From Calendula officinalis (Eukaryota > Streptophyta > Magnoliopsida > Asterales > Asteraceae): DNA of 64,000 nucleotides. Below the pieces are notes generated by a model. That model saw only the letters and a program-made list of their open reading frames with translations. It was not told the origin of the DNA and ran no database searches. Position 1 is the first letter of the stretch, and each line of letters starts with the position of its first letter. Location: positions 41,831,466 through 41,895,465 of the forward strand of contig OY970830.1 of the NCBI GenBank assembly GCA_963853835.1. Direction: 5' to 3'. Below, piece by piece: positions 15,689 to 26,083 of the stretch. A program made the translations under genes and the position numbers.

Positions 15689-16444
15689 TTACCGAATGCT
15701 CAAACCTGCACACCATTCACTGAAGGGGTTATTGGCAAACTGTTTTCCATTGTCGCTAATAATGGTGCTTGGAAGGCCAAACCTACAAACAATATGTTTC
15801 CAAACGAATTTTACCACATTGGCTCCGGAGATACAGGCCAACGGCTTTGCTTCTACCCACTTAGTGAAGTAATCTATGGCGACCACCAGAAACTTTAGAC
15901 CACTGGGGGCTTTCGGGAAAGGCCCTACTATGTCGATGCCCCATTGACAGAACGGCCATGGGCTGTGGATGCTCGTTAGGGGTACCGGTGCTTGGCTTGG
16001 AATGTTGGAATATGCCTGACACTTTTGGCATTTTCTAACGTATTCTTGAATGTCCTTTGACATTTGAGGCCAAAAAAACCCGGCTTGAAAGACCTTCTGC
16101 GTTAACGCCCTTGAACCGGCATGCGCCCCACACAAACCTTCGTGCACCTCTTCTATGGCCCTTACAGACTCTGTTTTTCCTAAACATCGCAACCAAGGAG
16201 TTGAGTATCCCTTTCGATACAATAAACCGTTCTTCACATTGTACCTTCTTGCATTCATTCTTATTTTCCTTGCCTGACCCGGGTCTTCGGGAAGTATTCC
16301 CTCTACTAAGAACTGCACGATGGGTCTCCTCCAACAATCTTCGTCTTCCTCTATCTTCAACACTTCTTCATTCACTATTCGTTCTATGCTCCTTTTTGGG
16401 AGAACTTCTACCAAGACTTCCTTGGTGAGGTGGTGGTACAGCAT
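15689..16444 (-). pseudogene. integrase N-terminal and core part of the Tat-like element
   Basis: It contains an HHCC zinc-binding region ('HEGLCGAHAGSRAL', 'CQKCQAYSN') and the start of the DDE core ('GIDIVGPFPKAPSG', 'IISDNGKQF'). It is in frame with the upstream gag-pol ORF but separated from it by an in-frame TGA at 16505-16507. It ends at a TAA (15689-15691) next to a one-base frame change. Confidence 0.85.
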
Positions 16445-16504
16445 GGATGCTAGCTTACTGAGCGCATCCGCTTCCTTGTTTTGGGTACGAGGTACTTGAG
16501 TTAT

Positions 16505-19500
16505 TCAAAATTTCTCAAACTTTGCCGTTCTTAGCCTTACTTGTTCTAGGTAACGCTTCATATGACTTTCTTTAGCTTCGTAGGATCCGTTGACCTGATT
16601 TACGACCAGCATTGAATCTGCGAACGCCTCTAATTCCTTTACTTCCATGTTGTTGGCTAAGTTTAGACCCGCCAACAATGCCTCATATTCGGCCTCATTG
16701 TTTGAGCAAACAAAACCACACCTTAAGGCATACGTTACCTTTTCCTCACCTGGTCCTGACAGAACGACTCCCGCCCCGCATCCGTCCGCCCCTGTGGCTC
16801 CATCAGTGTACATCCGCCATAAAGCGTGGTTCTTGTTGGAAGGGGTTCCTTTCGCTGCCCCTTGTTCTACCTGCATGCTTTCTCCGGTCGGTCCCCCTTC
16901 TCCTGGCATCTCTAGCAGGAAGTCTGCCAAGGCTTGGCCCTTGATGCTAGGCCTAGGTTTGAATGCTATGTCGTGTTCACCCAACTCAATCGCCCATTTG
17001 GTCATGCGTCCTGATCGCTCAGGTTGAAGCAGTATGTTCTTGATCGGTTGACTGGTCAAGACCGTAATTCGGTGAGCCTGAAAGTATCTCTTCAGGCGCC
17101 TGGCCGAATACACAAGGCTCAGGACTAATTTTTCGATTAGAGAGTAATTCAGTTCCGCCCCTTGTAATACTCGACTAATGAAGTAGACCGGGATCTGCTT
17201 CCTTTCCCTCTCCGCCAGAAGGACCGAACTGATTGCCTCTTCACTGGTAGAAAGGTACATAATTAGCGCCTCGCCCTCCCTCGGGCTAGCCATTGTGGGG
17301 ATGGTTCGAAGGTGCTGCTTGAGTTCCACGAGCGCTTTCTCTGCTTTCTCTGTCCATTCGACCTCTCCCTTTTTGACACAACCGTGCAGTGTCTTAAAGA
17401 AAGGAATAGATTTTTCTGCAGACTTGGCTAGAAAGCGTCTGAGCGCAGCTAACTTTCCGTTTAGGGCTTGCACGTCCTTTACCGTTCGCGGAGTTTTTAA
17501 CTTCAGCAAATTGTCTATTTTCTCCGGGTTAACTTGTATTCCGGACGGGGTGATGATATGACCCAGGAACTTCCCTTTACTCATTCCGAACGAGCATTTC
17601 TTTGGATTCAGCTTCATGTTGATCTTCTGCAACTGTCGAATAGTTTCTTCTACATCCTTGACCAAATCCTTGTCTCCCTTACTCTTGATTACCATGTCGT
17701 CGACGTACACCTCCATGTTTCGTCCTATCTGTTTCTCGAAAGCTTTATCGACCAGCCGTTGATACGTAGCTCCGGCATTTCGCAACCCGAACGGCATCTT
17801 GACATAGCAGTGCGTACCCTTGGTCGTATGAAAGGCTGTTTTCTCCTCATCTTCTTTGGCCATCTGCACCTGATGGTAGCCTTTGTAAGCATCCAAGAAT
17901 GATTTCCACTTGTATCCTCCCAAAGCTTCCACTTTCTGCTCTATCTCCGGAAGAGGGTAACTATCCTTAGGGCACGCCTTATTAAGGTCTTTAAAATCTA
18001 CGCACATTCTCATGGACCTGTCCCCTTTCTTCATTAATACAGGATTAGCTATCCATTCGGGATACTGGGTGCTTCGCAGAACCCCCGCTGATACCAAGTC
18101 TTCCACCTCTTTATTGACCACCCGGTTTCGTTCGGGCGCCATTCCTCTCTTAACCTGTTTGACAGGTGTGAACGCTGGGTTTATGTTTAGCTTGTGTTCT
18201 GCCACGTCCCTTGATACTCCCATCATATCTTTAGGCTCCCATGCGAACACGTGTTTGTTTTCCCTTAACAAAGTTTCCAACTCTTTCCTTACCCCCAGCG
18301 GGAGGTCACCACCCATCCGGATAGTCGCTTCTGGAAAATCCGGATTTATGACCACCTGAACCTCTTCCTGTTCTGTCCAACTATCTTGGTGCACAACGCT
18401 TCCACACTCCGTTATCGGCATGGGCATACTCTGAATGGTGAGTATCCCGTGATCCGAGAGGAATTTAAGCAAACCATGGACGGTGGAAGCTATTGCTTGC
18501 AACTGCCACATTCCGGTTCGCCCCAATATAACATTGTACCGGGATGGAGCCTCTATGACAATGAACTCCGTGACAATGGTTTTGTTGCGGGACGTGTTCC
18601 AATCAGTCAACACCAGGGGGAGGTGGATCTTTCCTCGCGGCCATACAGATCTTCCGGAGAACCCGATGACCGAAGAGGTAGCAGGTTTGAGGAATGCCTT
18701 AACATCCGGAGGGAACTTGTCGAAACAATGGTCGTACATGATATTTGCCGAACTTCCTCCGTCAACGTAGATGCGACGAACCATTGCTCGGGCGATAGCC
18801 CCACAGATTACGAGTGGCTCCATCCCTACATATCCTTCCGGGATCGGCTCGTCTCTTCCAAACTCTATAGCTTCCTCCTTTCTTTTCCTCAAAGGGATAT
18901 TGGAAGGCCCTGCTTCTTCGACCGCCAGAATTTCGGTATCATATACAGCCTCTTTAACCCTGGGAGTTTCCGCTTGAACCTCCTTTCCTTTACCCTTCTT
19001 TTGAGCCTCATTTTCCCGCTTATAGCTTTCACAGGCCGCCGTGGCGTGACCCATTATTTTGTGAAATTCGCAATAAACGTTAGGGTCTCTTGGATATCTC
19101 TTCCGGAGAGACCTTCCTTCCTTATCTTCCCTTGACTCGTTCGTTGCGAACGTCTCCTGACGGTAAGGTTCGTACCTTTCGCTTTGAGACCTTCCCCCGG
19201 ACGCCCTTCCCCGGAAGGATGTCCTTCCGGGAAGTGGTGATCGGTAAGAACTTTTGGGTCTTTCAAAGTTTCGGTGTGCGGCAGAACCGAAAGTTCCCTT
19301 CCTTTCTTGTGCCTCAAAGCGTAACTTCTCAGCGCTCTCTTCCTCTTGCTTTAGCACCTTATTGACGACGCTGATCATATCATCGGCTTTGTAGAAGTCT
19401 TTTTTCGACAGCTCCCTGAACAGTTCGCCTTCCCTCAATCCGTACGTGAACGCAGCGATGATGAGAGAGTCCTCCCGCACGGGCATCTTTCGGCTTTGTT

Positions 19501-19828
19501 CGTTGAATCTCTTGAAATATGAGCGATTGGACTCTCCCTCCCGCTGTCTGCAGGCCATTATCGACTGGGACCGTTGTTGGTACTTCTTTTGTTGTATGAA
19601 GCTGTGGCTGAACTGTGCTGTCAGATCCTCAAAGTTAGAGATGCTCTTCTGAGGGAGGCTCGACAACCAGTATCGTGCGGACCCTTCAAGGGTCCCTGCA
19701 AAGTACAAACACCATAGCTTTGGGTCCATAGGGATCATTTTAACAGCCCAACGGAAGCTGGCCACGTGATCGTCTGGGTCTCCCGTTCCGTCATATGATT
19801 TCACTCGGGGTCCTTTCAGACCTGGCAC
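16505..19828 (-). CDS. gag-protease-RT-RNase H-aRH polyprotein ORF of the Tat-like element
   Basis: A 1107-residue open frame. In order: the gag core (1-240, 'YDGTGDPDDHVASFRWAVKM'), a CxxH-x4-H-x4-C motif near residue 253 ('CEFHKIMGHATAAC'), an aspartic protease site near 356 ('YVDGGSSANIM'), the reverse transcriptase at about 560-760 ('FLDAYKGYHQ', 'PFGLRNAGATYQR', catalytic 'YVDDM' near 709), a diverged RNase H (about 840-975), then an archaeal-type RNase H from about 1010 ('YTDGATGADGCGAGVVLSG', 'NNEAEYEALLAGL'). The second RNase H places it in the Tat lineage. It ends at an in-frame TGA before the aRH domain is complete. The listed start is an internal codon; the frame stays open further upstream. 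Confidence 0.9.
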   Translation of the reverse strand: MPGLKGPRVKSYDGTGDPDDHVASFRWAVKMIPMDPKLWCLYFAGTLEGSARYWLSSLPQKSISNFEDLTAQFSHSFIQQKKYQQRSQSIMACRQREGESNRSYFKRFNEQSRKMPVREDSLIIAAFTYGLREGELFRELSKKDFYKADDMISVVNKVLKQEEESAEKLRFEAQERKGTFGSAAHRNFERPKSSYRSPLPGRTSFRGRASGGRSQSERYEPYRQETFATNESREDKEGRSLRKRYPRDPNVYCEFHKIMGHATAACESYKRENEAQKKGKGKEVQAETPRVKEAVYDTEILAVEEAGPSNIPLRKRKEEAIEFGRDEPIPEGYVGMEPLVICGAIARAMVRRIYVDGGSSANIMYDHCFDKFPPDVKAFLKPATSSVIGFSGRSVWPRGKIHLPLVLTDWNTSRNKTIVTEFIVIEAPSRYNVILGRTGMWQLQAIASTVHGLLKFLSDHGILTIQSMPMPITECGSVVHQDSWTEQEEVQVVINPDFPEATIRMGGDLPLGVRKELETLLRENKHVFAWEPKDMMGVSRDVAEHKLNINPAFTPVKQVKRGMAPERNRVVNKEVEDLVSAGVLRSTQYPEWIANPVLMKKGDRSMRMCVDFKDLNKACPKDSYPLPEIEQKVEALGGYKWKSFLDAYKGYHQVQMAKEDEEKTAFHTTKGTHCYVKMPFGLRNAGATYQRLVDKAFEKQIGRNMEVYVDDMVIKSKGDKDLVKDVEETIRQLQKINMKLNPKKCSFGMSKGKFLGHIITPSGIQVNPEKIDNLLKLKTPRTVKDVQALNGKLAALRRFLAKSAEKSIPFFKTLHGCVKKGEVEWTEKAEKALVELKQHLRTIPTMASPREGEALIMYLSTSEEAISSVLLAERERKQIPVYFISRVLQGAELNYSLIEKLVLSLVYSARRLKRYFQAHRITVLTSQPIKNILLQPERSGRMTKWAIELGEHDIAFKPRPSIKGQALADFLLEMPGEGGPTGESMQVEQGAAKGTPSNKNHALWRMYTDGATGADGCGAGVVLSGPGEEKVTYALRCGFVCSNNEAEYEALLAGLNLANNMEVKELEAFADSMLVVNQVNGSYEAKESHMKRYLEQVRLRTAKFEKF

Positions 19829-20044
19829 TATAGGTATCTCGTTGATGTCATCCGTGAACGAAGAGCGAAAACCTCTCTCTTCCGATGACCATTGGTGATC
19901 ACTATCCTTCTTTTGTCTCCTTCGTACAGGACGCCTATCTCCCCCCTGCTTTTCAGGTCGGAGGGGCTCCTCCTTCCAGGCTCTCCTTGGAGGGGTAAGA
20001 TCTTTTTTACACTACCTCCACAGATTCGTCATCGCTGGAGTACG

Positions 20045-20299
20045 TCAAGCTTCTTTCCACACCAAGCGTCTCCCCTTGGTTTTCGCTCTAACTTTCTCCA
20101 TTTGCCTCATCTTTCGGTATCTGCAGAAGAGGTTGTAATCCTCCAACTCTTCTTCTGTGGGCTCATTTCCTCTGTTTTCTGGCGGTGGACATGTAGAGAC
20201 CGATGCAGGGCTCAGTACTCCCCCCACCGGTTCCATGAGTCGGACCGGCGTCGTTTGGTGACGATCATTCGACGCTGCTTCTTGGACCATTTTGTTCAA
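20045..20299 (-). pseudogene. N-terminal gag segment of the Tat-like element
   Basis: An 84-residue ORF whose ATG lies just after the primer-binding site, where gag should begin. It contains 'EEELEDYNLFCRYRKMRQME'. It is separated from the main ORF by stop codons and a frame change between about 19990 and 20045, so gag is broken here. Confidence 0.6.
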
Positions 20300-20320
20300 G
20301 GTCCCACGGATGGCGCCAAA
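20300..20320 (-). promoter_or_regulatory. primer-binding site
   Basis: Immediately inside the 5' LTR the minus strand reads TTTGGCGCCATCCGTGGGAC. A TGGCGCC start is typical of Tat-lineage primer-binding sites. I cannot name the tRNA with certainty. Confidence 0.7.
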
Positions 20321-20885
20321 TGTTGAAACCGATTCTCCGAGAGAGTAAACGTTAGATCTCCTTTACCGGAAGCTTGAGAAGAGAACCTGAAACCAACCAA
20401 AAATCTTGGGTCAGTTGCTCCCCGAGGGTGATCCTCGTGAGAACACTCTGACGCTCAAGTTAGTATTTGTCGACGTGAGGTCTATCGAGCATTCAATGTG
20501 ATTATGAAGAATCGTATTGAATGCAAAGTATGAGTAATAAATGTACCGAACGTGTCCTCCTCCTCGCTTATGTGCCGGTATTTATAAACAAGTAGGAAGG
20601 CATGAGGACGGAGGGAGGGCTTCCTTTGGACCGGTCACACGGGAGGTCCGTTGGTTAAAAGGTAAGGCCTAAAGTCTTCACCTGTCATGTCACAGCACGA
20701 TGCCGCGCTACCGCCGTCTTGGGGACTTGTTTCGCATTAAATGCTCTCGGGACTCAAAGTCGCTTTTACCGTAATATCCGCTTTCTTTCAGATTGCCGTC
20801 ATAGGGATTCGTGTCCCGCATCCGCTTGCCCTTCCTGCGCTCAGAAGCCTTCGCGGGTCAGGATGGTATTCGATATACCTCATTA
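20321..20885 (-). repeat. 5' LTR of the Tat-like element
   Basis: 565 bp, the partner of 8874-9438. On the minus strand it contains TTTATAAATAC (at 20578-20588), a likely TATA box for gag-pol transcription. Confidence 0.9.
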
Positions 20886-21061
20886 ATTGTTATGATCCGC
20901 AAAAAAAAGTGGATCATAATATTTTTTTTCGAAATTTTTTTTTTGGCCAAATGTAGTAATAATCATGGTGAGTTATATATATTTTTTTGGAATATTTTGA
21001 AATTTTTATGAGGTGTCCTTGCGAGTCCTCACCGTTTTTTGAGTCCTCACAGGATCCCCAC

Positions 21062-21062
21062 T

Positions 21063-21132
<70 letters not shown>
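21062..21132. repeat. (TC)n followed by (TA)n
   Basis: About 27 bp of TC repeat, then about 43 bp of TA repeat, closing the left chain of TA-embedded elements. Confidence 0.95.
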
Positions 21133-21137
<5 letters not shown>

Positions 21138-21344
21138 ATATTACAAAAATCTACATAAACACATTAATATCTATATAAGATTGATATTAGAATTAAATTC
21201 CTTACAAGGACACAGTTAAGTTATCAACTTATATACAATGCAATATACAAAATTGATCACTAAAAATAAGACAATTTAAGCACCCCCTGCATTTTGTATC
21301 TACTTCTTAGACATGTATTAATTAAAGTCGTTCTAAGATTGAGG

Positions 21345-21404
21345 ATATCTCATAGAGATTCTAAACCAACTTCACCATCATTTTCAACAGGATACAACTT
21401 CTGA
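21345..21404 (-). pseudogene. captured exon, gene unknown
   Basis: On the minus strand, after an acceptor-like 'acag', the frame reads 'VFQKLYPVENDGEVGLESL' and a stop. With 21590-21640 and 22166-22311 it forms a plausible exon series inside the CACTA element. I do not recognise the protein. Confidence 0.35.
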
Positions 21405-21589
21405 AACACCTGTTAGATGCAATAAATATATAATTATATTAGGGTGGGAACACAAGTATCAGATAATTTAATTCAATATTTATAACATAAAATCACAATT
21501 TTAGCATGAACACGCTGAAAAAAAGTTATATTTTGGTGCAAGTGTAACTATCATATTCTCATGAGAATTATCTTTAAAGTTTCACCTTT

Positions 21590-21640
21590 GTAGTTCACAT
21601 TTCCGTTTGTAGAAGGGATTGTGATGACAGGTCCCATTGA
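21590..21640 (-). pseudogene. captured exon, gene unknown
   Basis: On the minus strand an AG acceptor precedes 'GSMGPVITIPSTNGNVNYK', followed by a GTGAAA donor. In-frame, exon-like and inside the CACTA body. Confidence 0.35.
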
Positions 21641-22165
21641 GCCCTAAAAATGAAACGAGACAGTTAATTATGGTTTTGTGAGTCTTTTTATTATGAAATA
21701 AGCATAACAACTGTACAAACTTTTTAAATTCGGAAAAAAATGTCTTTCAATCACTTAGTTGGCACGAGTTAGTGAAATTAACATGAAAATCACAGTTCAT
21801 ACCTAAATTAGATCCTTATAAAAAAAATAAGTCCTGCTATAGGACCACTCGAAATGATTTTCTTTTTTTTAATGACATTTTTCGTAGAAAAAACAAGTCA
21901 CGCCAATAGAACCAACAAGCCATAGATTACTCCATGGAGATATAACACTAGAATATCCAATTAACTGTTGTTAGTTATTAACTACCAAAAGGATTTAAAA
22001 AAGAGTAAATACTCACATGAGCGCCTGATTTTCACTGAGATTATTTAAAGCATTGAACATATCAACAACTACAAGCACACTCATCACATAATTTATCACA
22101 TAATTATTAATGAATTAGCTACTTACTAATATGAAGTTCAAACAAATGGAGTATAAAGATTATAC

Positions 22166-22311
22166 CGAATTTAGGGCGAATTCGCGATTAGCAGCTGGCA
22201 ACAAGAATCTGTTAATGCTCTCTTGCGAAAGTCCATCTCTAACTCCGGCAACAACTCCGGTAGTTGGTATCGATTTCTTTAAAAAGATACCCATTTGCTC
22301 CAAGACCTGAA
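22166..22311 (-). pseudogene. captured exon, gene unknown
   Basis: On the minus strand a CAG acceptor precedes an open frame reading 'VLEQMGIFLKKSIPTTGVV' and 'RDGLSQESINRFLLPAANRE', ending at a GTATAA donor. The sequence looks like real protein, but I cannot name the family. Confidence 0.4.
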
Positions 22312-22439
22312 TAAATAAAATAAGAATTCATGAACACAAACATACTTCCCGTGCTTTTACAATAACTAAATAAACAAAATAAGATAAAAAGTAAGTCAGT
22401 TAACCAACCTTTAATAGCTAAAAATTAAAAATTTTGAAT

Positions 22440-22690
22440 ACTCGCATTGGCATCATGGCACTGAAGTAGATTAGTCAATAAAGGAACAACTTCCATGACA
22501 ATTTTGACTACTCACATTGGCTGCATCAGATGGAAAAATTTTACACACGTTTGCAGCAGTAAATAATAATGAAAGCATAAAGGTGTGGACTCATGTTAAG
22601 AAAAAAACAAGCTAAGAGAGCACTGCCATTAATGCCCCTGCTCGCAATATCCATGTATTCAATTGTAAGCAACCTAGAACAAAGCAAGAA
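22440..22690 (-). pseudogene. UPL3-like HECT E3 ligase fragment (armadillo region)
   Basis: In three frames on the minus strand it reads 'LLTIEYMDI', then 'RAGALMAVLS', then 'TAANVCKIFPSDAAN', then 'IVMEVVPLLTNLLQCHDAN'. These follow the order of the armadillo-repeat region of plant UPL3/UPL4 ubiquitin ligases as I remember it. Frameshifts and a stop separate the blocks, so it is a decayed captured fragment and not a gene. Confidence 0.65.
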
Positions 22691-22769
22691 ACAACACCAT
22701 AATGAACAACATCATCACATCAAGTTATGATATCTATAATTAAGATTTGTAAGTTGTACAAGCTACATA

Positions 22770-22862
22770 CTATGATTTGCAACTTCCCGACTTTACCAGT
22801 TGTAACATTCAATGCTGGTGGCAATCCGAGACTAGCATGCAGTGCATCACCATTAATATCTA
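22770..22862 (-). pseudogene. captured exon, possibly chorein/VPS13-like
   Basis: An AG acceptor, then the frame 'DINGDALHASLGLPP' and 'LNVTTGKVGKLQII', then a GTATGT donor. The pattern of a small-residue strand followed by LxLP...GxVGKL resembles the N-terminal chorein region of VPS13-type proteins. This is a weak suggestion. Confidence 0.3.
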
Positions 22863-22879
22863 TCAAAATCAAATTTTGA

Positions 22880-23425
22880 GAATCAAATTATAGAGAATTC
22901 TTGCATCAATTAATGAAACTGCTAATGCAATATCGAATCATTGAATCAAAGTACCAAATCAATGATAGAATACATGATTCTAGCATCAAATCACCAAAAA
23001 TGTTTATACAATACTGAATCATTAAAGCGAGCTACAAAAACAACTAATAGAGTACAGAATATTAGCATCGAATCACCAAAATTGTATATACAATACCGAA
23101 CAAAGTACCAAAACTACTAATAGAATACATGATTCTAACTTCAGATCACCTAGATACAAACTGAATCTCTAAATTAAAGTATCAGAACTACTAACATAAT
23201 ACAAATTCTAGCATCGAATCGTCAAAAATGTTAATGTGATACGAATCACTTAATTAATCAAAGTACCAAAACTAATAGAATACAGAATTGTAGCATCAAA
23301 TCACCAAAAATGTTAATACGAAATACCGAGTTACTGAATCAAACTACCAAAACTACTGATGGATCGAGTACTGAATTCTAGCATCGAATCCAAAACTACT
23401 GATAGAGTACTGAATGTTAATACAG
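22880..23425. repeat. degenerate tandem repeat, period about 80 bp
   Basis: About six or seven diverged units, each with 'agcatcgaatcaccaaaa', 'caataccgaatcat' and 'accaaaactactaatagaat'. It lies in what would be an intron of the captured gene series. Confidence 0.6.
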
Positions 23426-23439
23426 TTTCATACCTAATT

Positions 23440-23700
23440 AACGACGGAAAAATCGAACCAACAAATTCTTCAACGCAGCCGGATGAATCGGTAGAGGTGA
23501 ATCAGGGGTGGTGGTGGCGAATCGGTGGAGGTGAATCGGTGGTGGCGTTGGCGAATCAGTGAGGTGAATCGGTGTTGGTGGTCGCGAAACGGTGGTGTTG
23601 CGTCGGTGTTAGCCTCTGCCTTCCTCTTATCGATCGATAAACTATTAGGAGCAGGCGAGGTTCGAGAGGTGAGAGACGAACTAGGTTTTAAAAAAAGGGG
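23440..23700. other. 5'-UTR-like captured sequence
   Basis: A higher-GC patch with repeated 'ggtgaatcggtgg' words, just upstream (minus-strand sense) of the captured exon series. The short ORFs here read through the repeat and look spurious. Confidence 0.35.
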
Positions 23701-23799
23701 AAATTTAAAATACGTTCGTGTTCAGATTAAAGGAATATGTTTATATACTTTATTTTATTTAATATTAAATTAAATATTAAATTAAATATTAAATATTTG

Positions 23800-24070
23800 G
23801 GGCGTTATAGTAGCTAAAATATTTGTTACATTAGAGCAGACTGTTACGATAAAAAAAAATAGGCGTTACAATAGAGTGTAAGGCATTACAATTGAGTGTA
23901 AGGCGTTACAATAGAGTGTCAGGCGTTACAAAATCTAAAGTCTATTGTAACGCCTTTCATGTAATTGTAACAGATGTAGTAATTATGCTACGTGTTACAC
24001 TTTCGTTACATAAAACCAACCTATTGTAACGAATTTAAAGACTGTTACAATTTCGCTGTTACAAAAAGCC
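23800..24070. repeat. CACTA right subterminal repeats
   Basis: Repeated GGCGTTACAATAGAGTGT, GTTACAAT and ATTGTAACG words up to the terminus at 24086, matching those at 4690-5037. Confidence 0.75.
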
Positions 24071-24444
24071 TTTAATTGTAGTAGTGAGACGCCGGATAAC
24101 TTTATATCTCAACGATGAAAATCGCCGGAAAATCGTGAGCTTCTCCGGAGGTTTTGTTGGGGTCGCCGGAGCTGTTTGTTGCCGGAGATGTAAAATAGGC
24201 AGCTAGGGACAAAGTTGGGATGGTTTTTCTGGTTTCACCGGAGTGAGGAATAGAGAGGCGAGATGCTTAAACTTGTTTCCTGGTGTGATGTGAGCGAGGA
24301 AGACGATTATATGGTTTTAGATATAGGGGAATGGGTTTTATGATTGCTAATGCATGGTTATAAACTGATTATATTAAATTGAACATAATATTCACAGAGA
24401 TTAACATGTGTACCGCATAATAGGGAGTAGTACTGGGTCAGAGT

Positions 24445-24978
24445 TAGGGGTGAGCATAACAGGGTACCCGCCGGTTCCGGCCGGAACCGGAACTGGAACC
24501 TCTTGTACCGGTTCCTCAATTTTTGGAACCGGAACCGGAACCTCCGGTTCCGGTTACCCTGTCTCTAAAATCGTAAAATAAAAATAAGATGCAAAACTTA
24601 AATATTAATCATTTTTTATCATTTTATCTACTAATATTTGAATAATCATAGATTCCAACCACTTAAACATATGATTATCTATTTATTGTATTGTTAAAAC
24701 ACTATATTCAGACTAATTAATGACAAAACTCATTCAAAATTACACAAAATTTATCATATTGTTAAATTTGTACATTAAATTTCTCAAATATATAATATTT
24801 TAACAAAAATAATCCGAATAATCGCCGGTTCCGGTTATCCACCGGTTACCGGTTCCTAAATTTTGAGAACCGGAACCGGAACCTCTTAGGGCGGTACCAT
24901 AATTTTAGGAACCGGAACCGGCGGTTCCAAAGCGGTTCCGGTTCCAATTCCGGTTACCCGCTTTTTCTGCTCACCCTA
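24445..24978. mobile_element. hAT element 1 (non-autonomous, foldback)
   Basis: 534 bp with TIR TAGGGGTGAGCA / TGCTCACCCTA and a perfect 8-bp TSD GTCAGAGT (24437-24444, 24979-24986). The interior arms are built from 'accggttccgg' and 'ccggaaccgg' words in inverted orientation. No ORF. Confidence 0.85.
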
Positions 24979-25083
24979 GTCAGAGTGGCTGATAGGGTAC
25001 CGAGATGGGGGGTGGGTAGTTAGGGATAGACTTCGCTTTTAAATTTTAAAAGATAAACACAAGTATTTATGTTTACTAGTAAC

Positions 25084-25616
25084 TAGGGCTGTAAATGAGC
25101 CGAGCCGAGCTCGAGCTCGACTAGGTTCGAGCTCGGCTCATTTAATTTTACCGAGCTCGAACTCGAGTTCGGCTCGTTTCAAGCTTTATGTGTAAAGCTC
25201 GAGCTCGGCTCATTTAGATTTTTCCAGGCTCGGGCTCGGCTCGATTAAACTCATTTAAGCTTCCATATATACGAAATATATAATTCTTTTAATTAATCAT
25301 AATATTTAATATATGATGTAAGTTTTTTTTATATATATTATTTTATATATGTATATGTATAATATATATACACATAATTAGATAAATACGTAATATGTAT
25401 TTATATTTTTTTTATAATAATTAACTATTTTAGCTCGTTTAGGCTCGCGAGCCTAAATGAGCTCTTAGTATGAAGCTCGGGCTCGGGCTCGTTTATTAAA
25501 CGAGCTCTAAGTTAAGCTCGAGCTCGGCTCGAACTCGTTTAACTCGAGTTTTTATCGATCTTTTAACGAGCCGAGCTCGAGTAGCTCACGAACAGCTCGG
25601 CTCACTTACACCCCTA
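25084..25616. mobile_element. hAT element 2 (non-autonomous, foldback)
   Basis: 533 bp with TIR TAGGGCTGTAAATGAGCC, matched at the other end as the reverse complement TAGGGGTGTAAGTGAGCC. Perfect 8-bp TSD CTAGTAAC (25076-25083, 25617-25624). The arms consist of repeated 'gagctcgagctcgg' words. Nearly the same length as hAT element 1 but unrelated in sequence. Confidence 0.85.
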
Positions 25617-26083
25617 CTAGTAACTTTGTCTAACGGAGGTTTTATTTGTTTTTTTTTTTTTTTATTTGATTGTGGTCATTTAACATGTCACTTTTGAACT
25701 ATACTTAGTCACCTTCTATATTCTCGTCTTATGCTGCGAAATTAAATGTTAATACTTGTATATCTAATAGTGTAAGATGATTCATACCATATTTTCCGTA
25801 CCAGTTATTTTGATTTAACGAGAATGTCATTATAAATGATCAAATTTATATTTTTAGTTCCACTCTAGGGTTTACGTTTGGTCACCAACTCGCTAATTTA
25901 AAATTACCATTGTACAACACAGATAACCAATCACTTGCTTCACTACTGATGTGTACATAAAATTCATGTTTCGCTAGACTTAGTACACAAAAAGAGTACT
26001 TTATTTATGATACATAAATTGTTCAATAATTTAGGTTGAAATAAGTGTCGGGTCAAATACCCGATTTTGAGGGTTGTCACACA

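Larger units (their letters stand above)
8874..20885 (-). mobile_element. Tat/Retand-like Ty3/gypsy retrotransposon with antisense ORF
   Basis: Two 565-bp LTRs (8874-9438, 20321-20885) flank it, with TSD ATTGT (8869-8873, 20886-20890). Transcription runs right to left: LTR, primer-binding site, gag, protease, RT, RNase H, a second RNase H of archaeal type, integrase, a long antisense ORF, LTR. The second RNase H and the antisense ORF before the 3' LTR are hallmarks of the plant Tat lineage, Retand-like elements in particular (established knowledge). I count ten differences between the LTRs (about 1.8 percent), so insertion is recent on a plant scale. A solo LTR (12531-14873) is inserted inside. 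The pol genes are broken. Confidence 0.9.

Noticed and set aside
16057..19652. Plus-strand ORFs of 60-250 codons opposite gag-pol
   Set aside because: They lie antisense to strongly recognisable RT/RNase H/integrase and show no protein features of their own.
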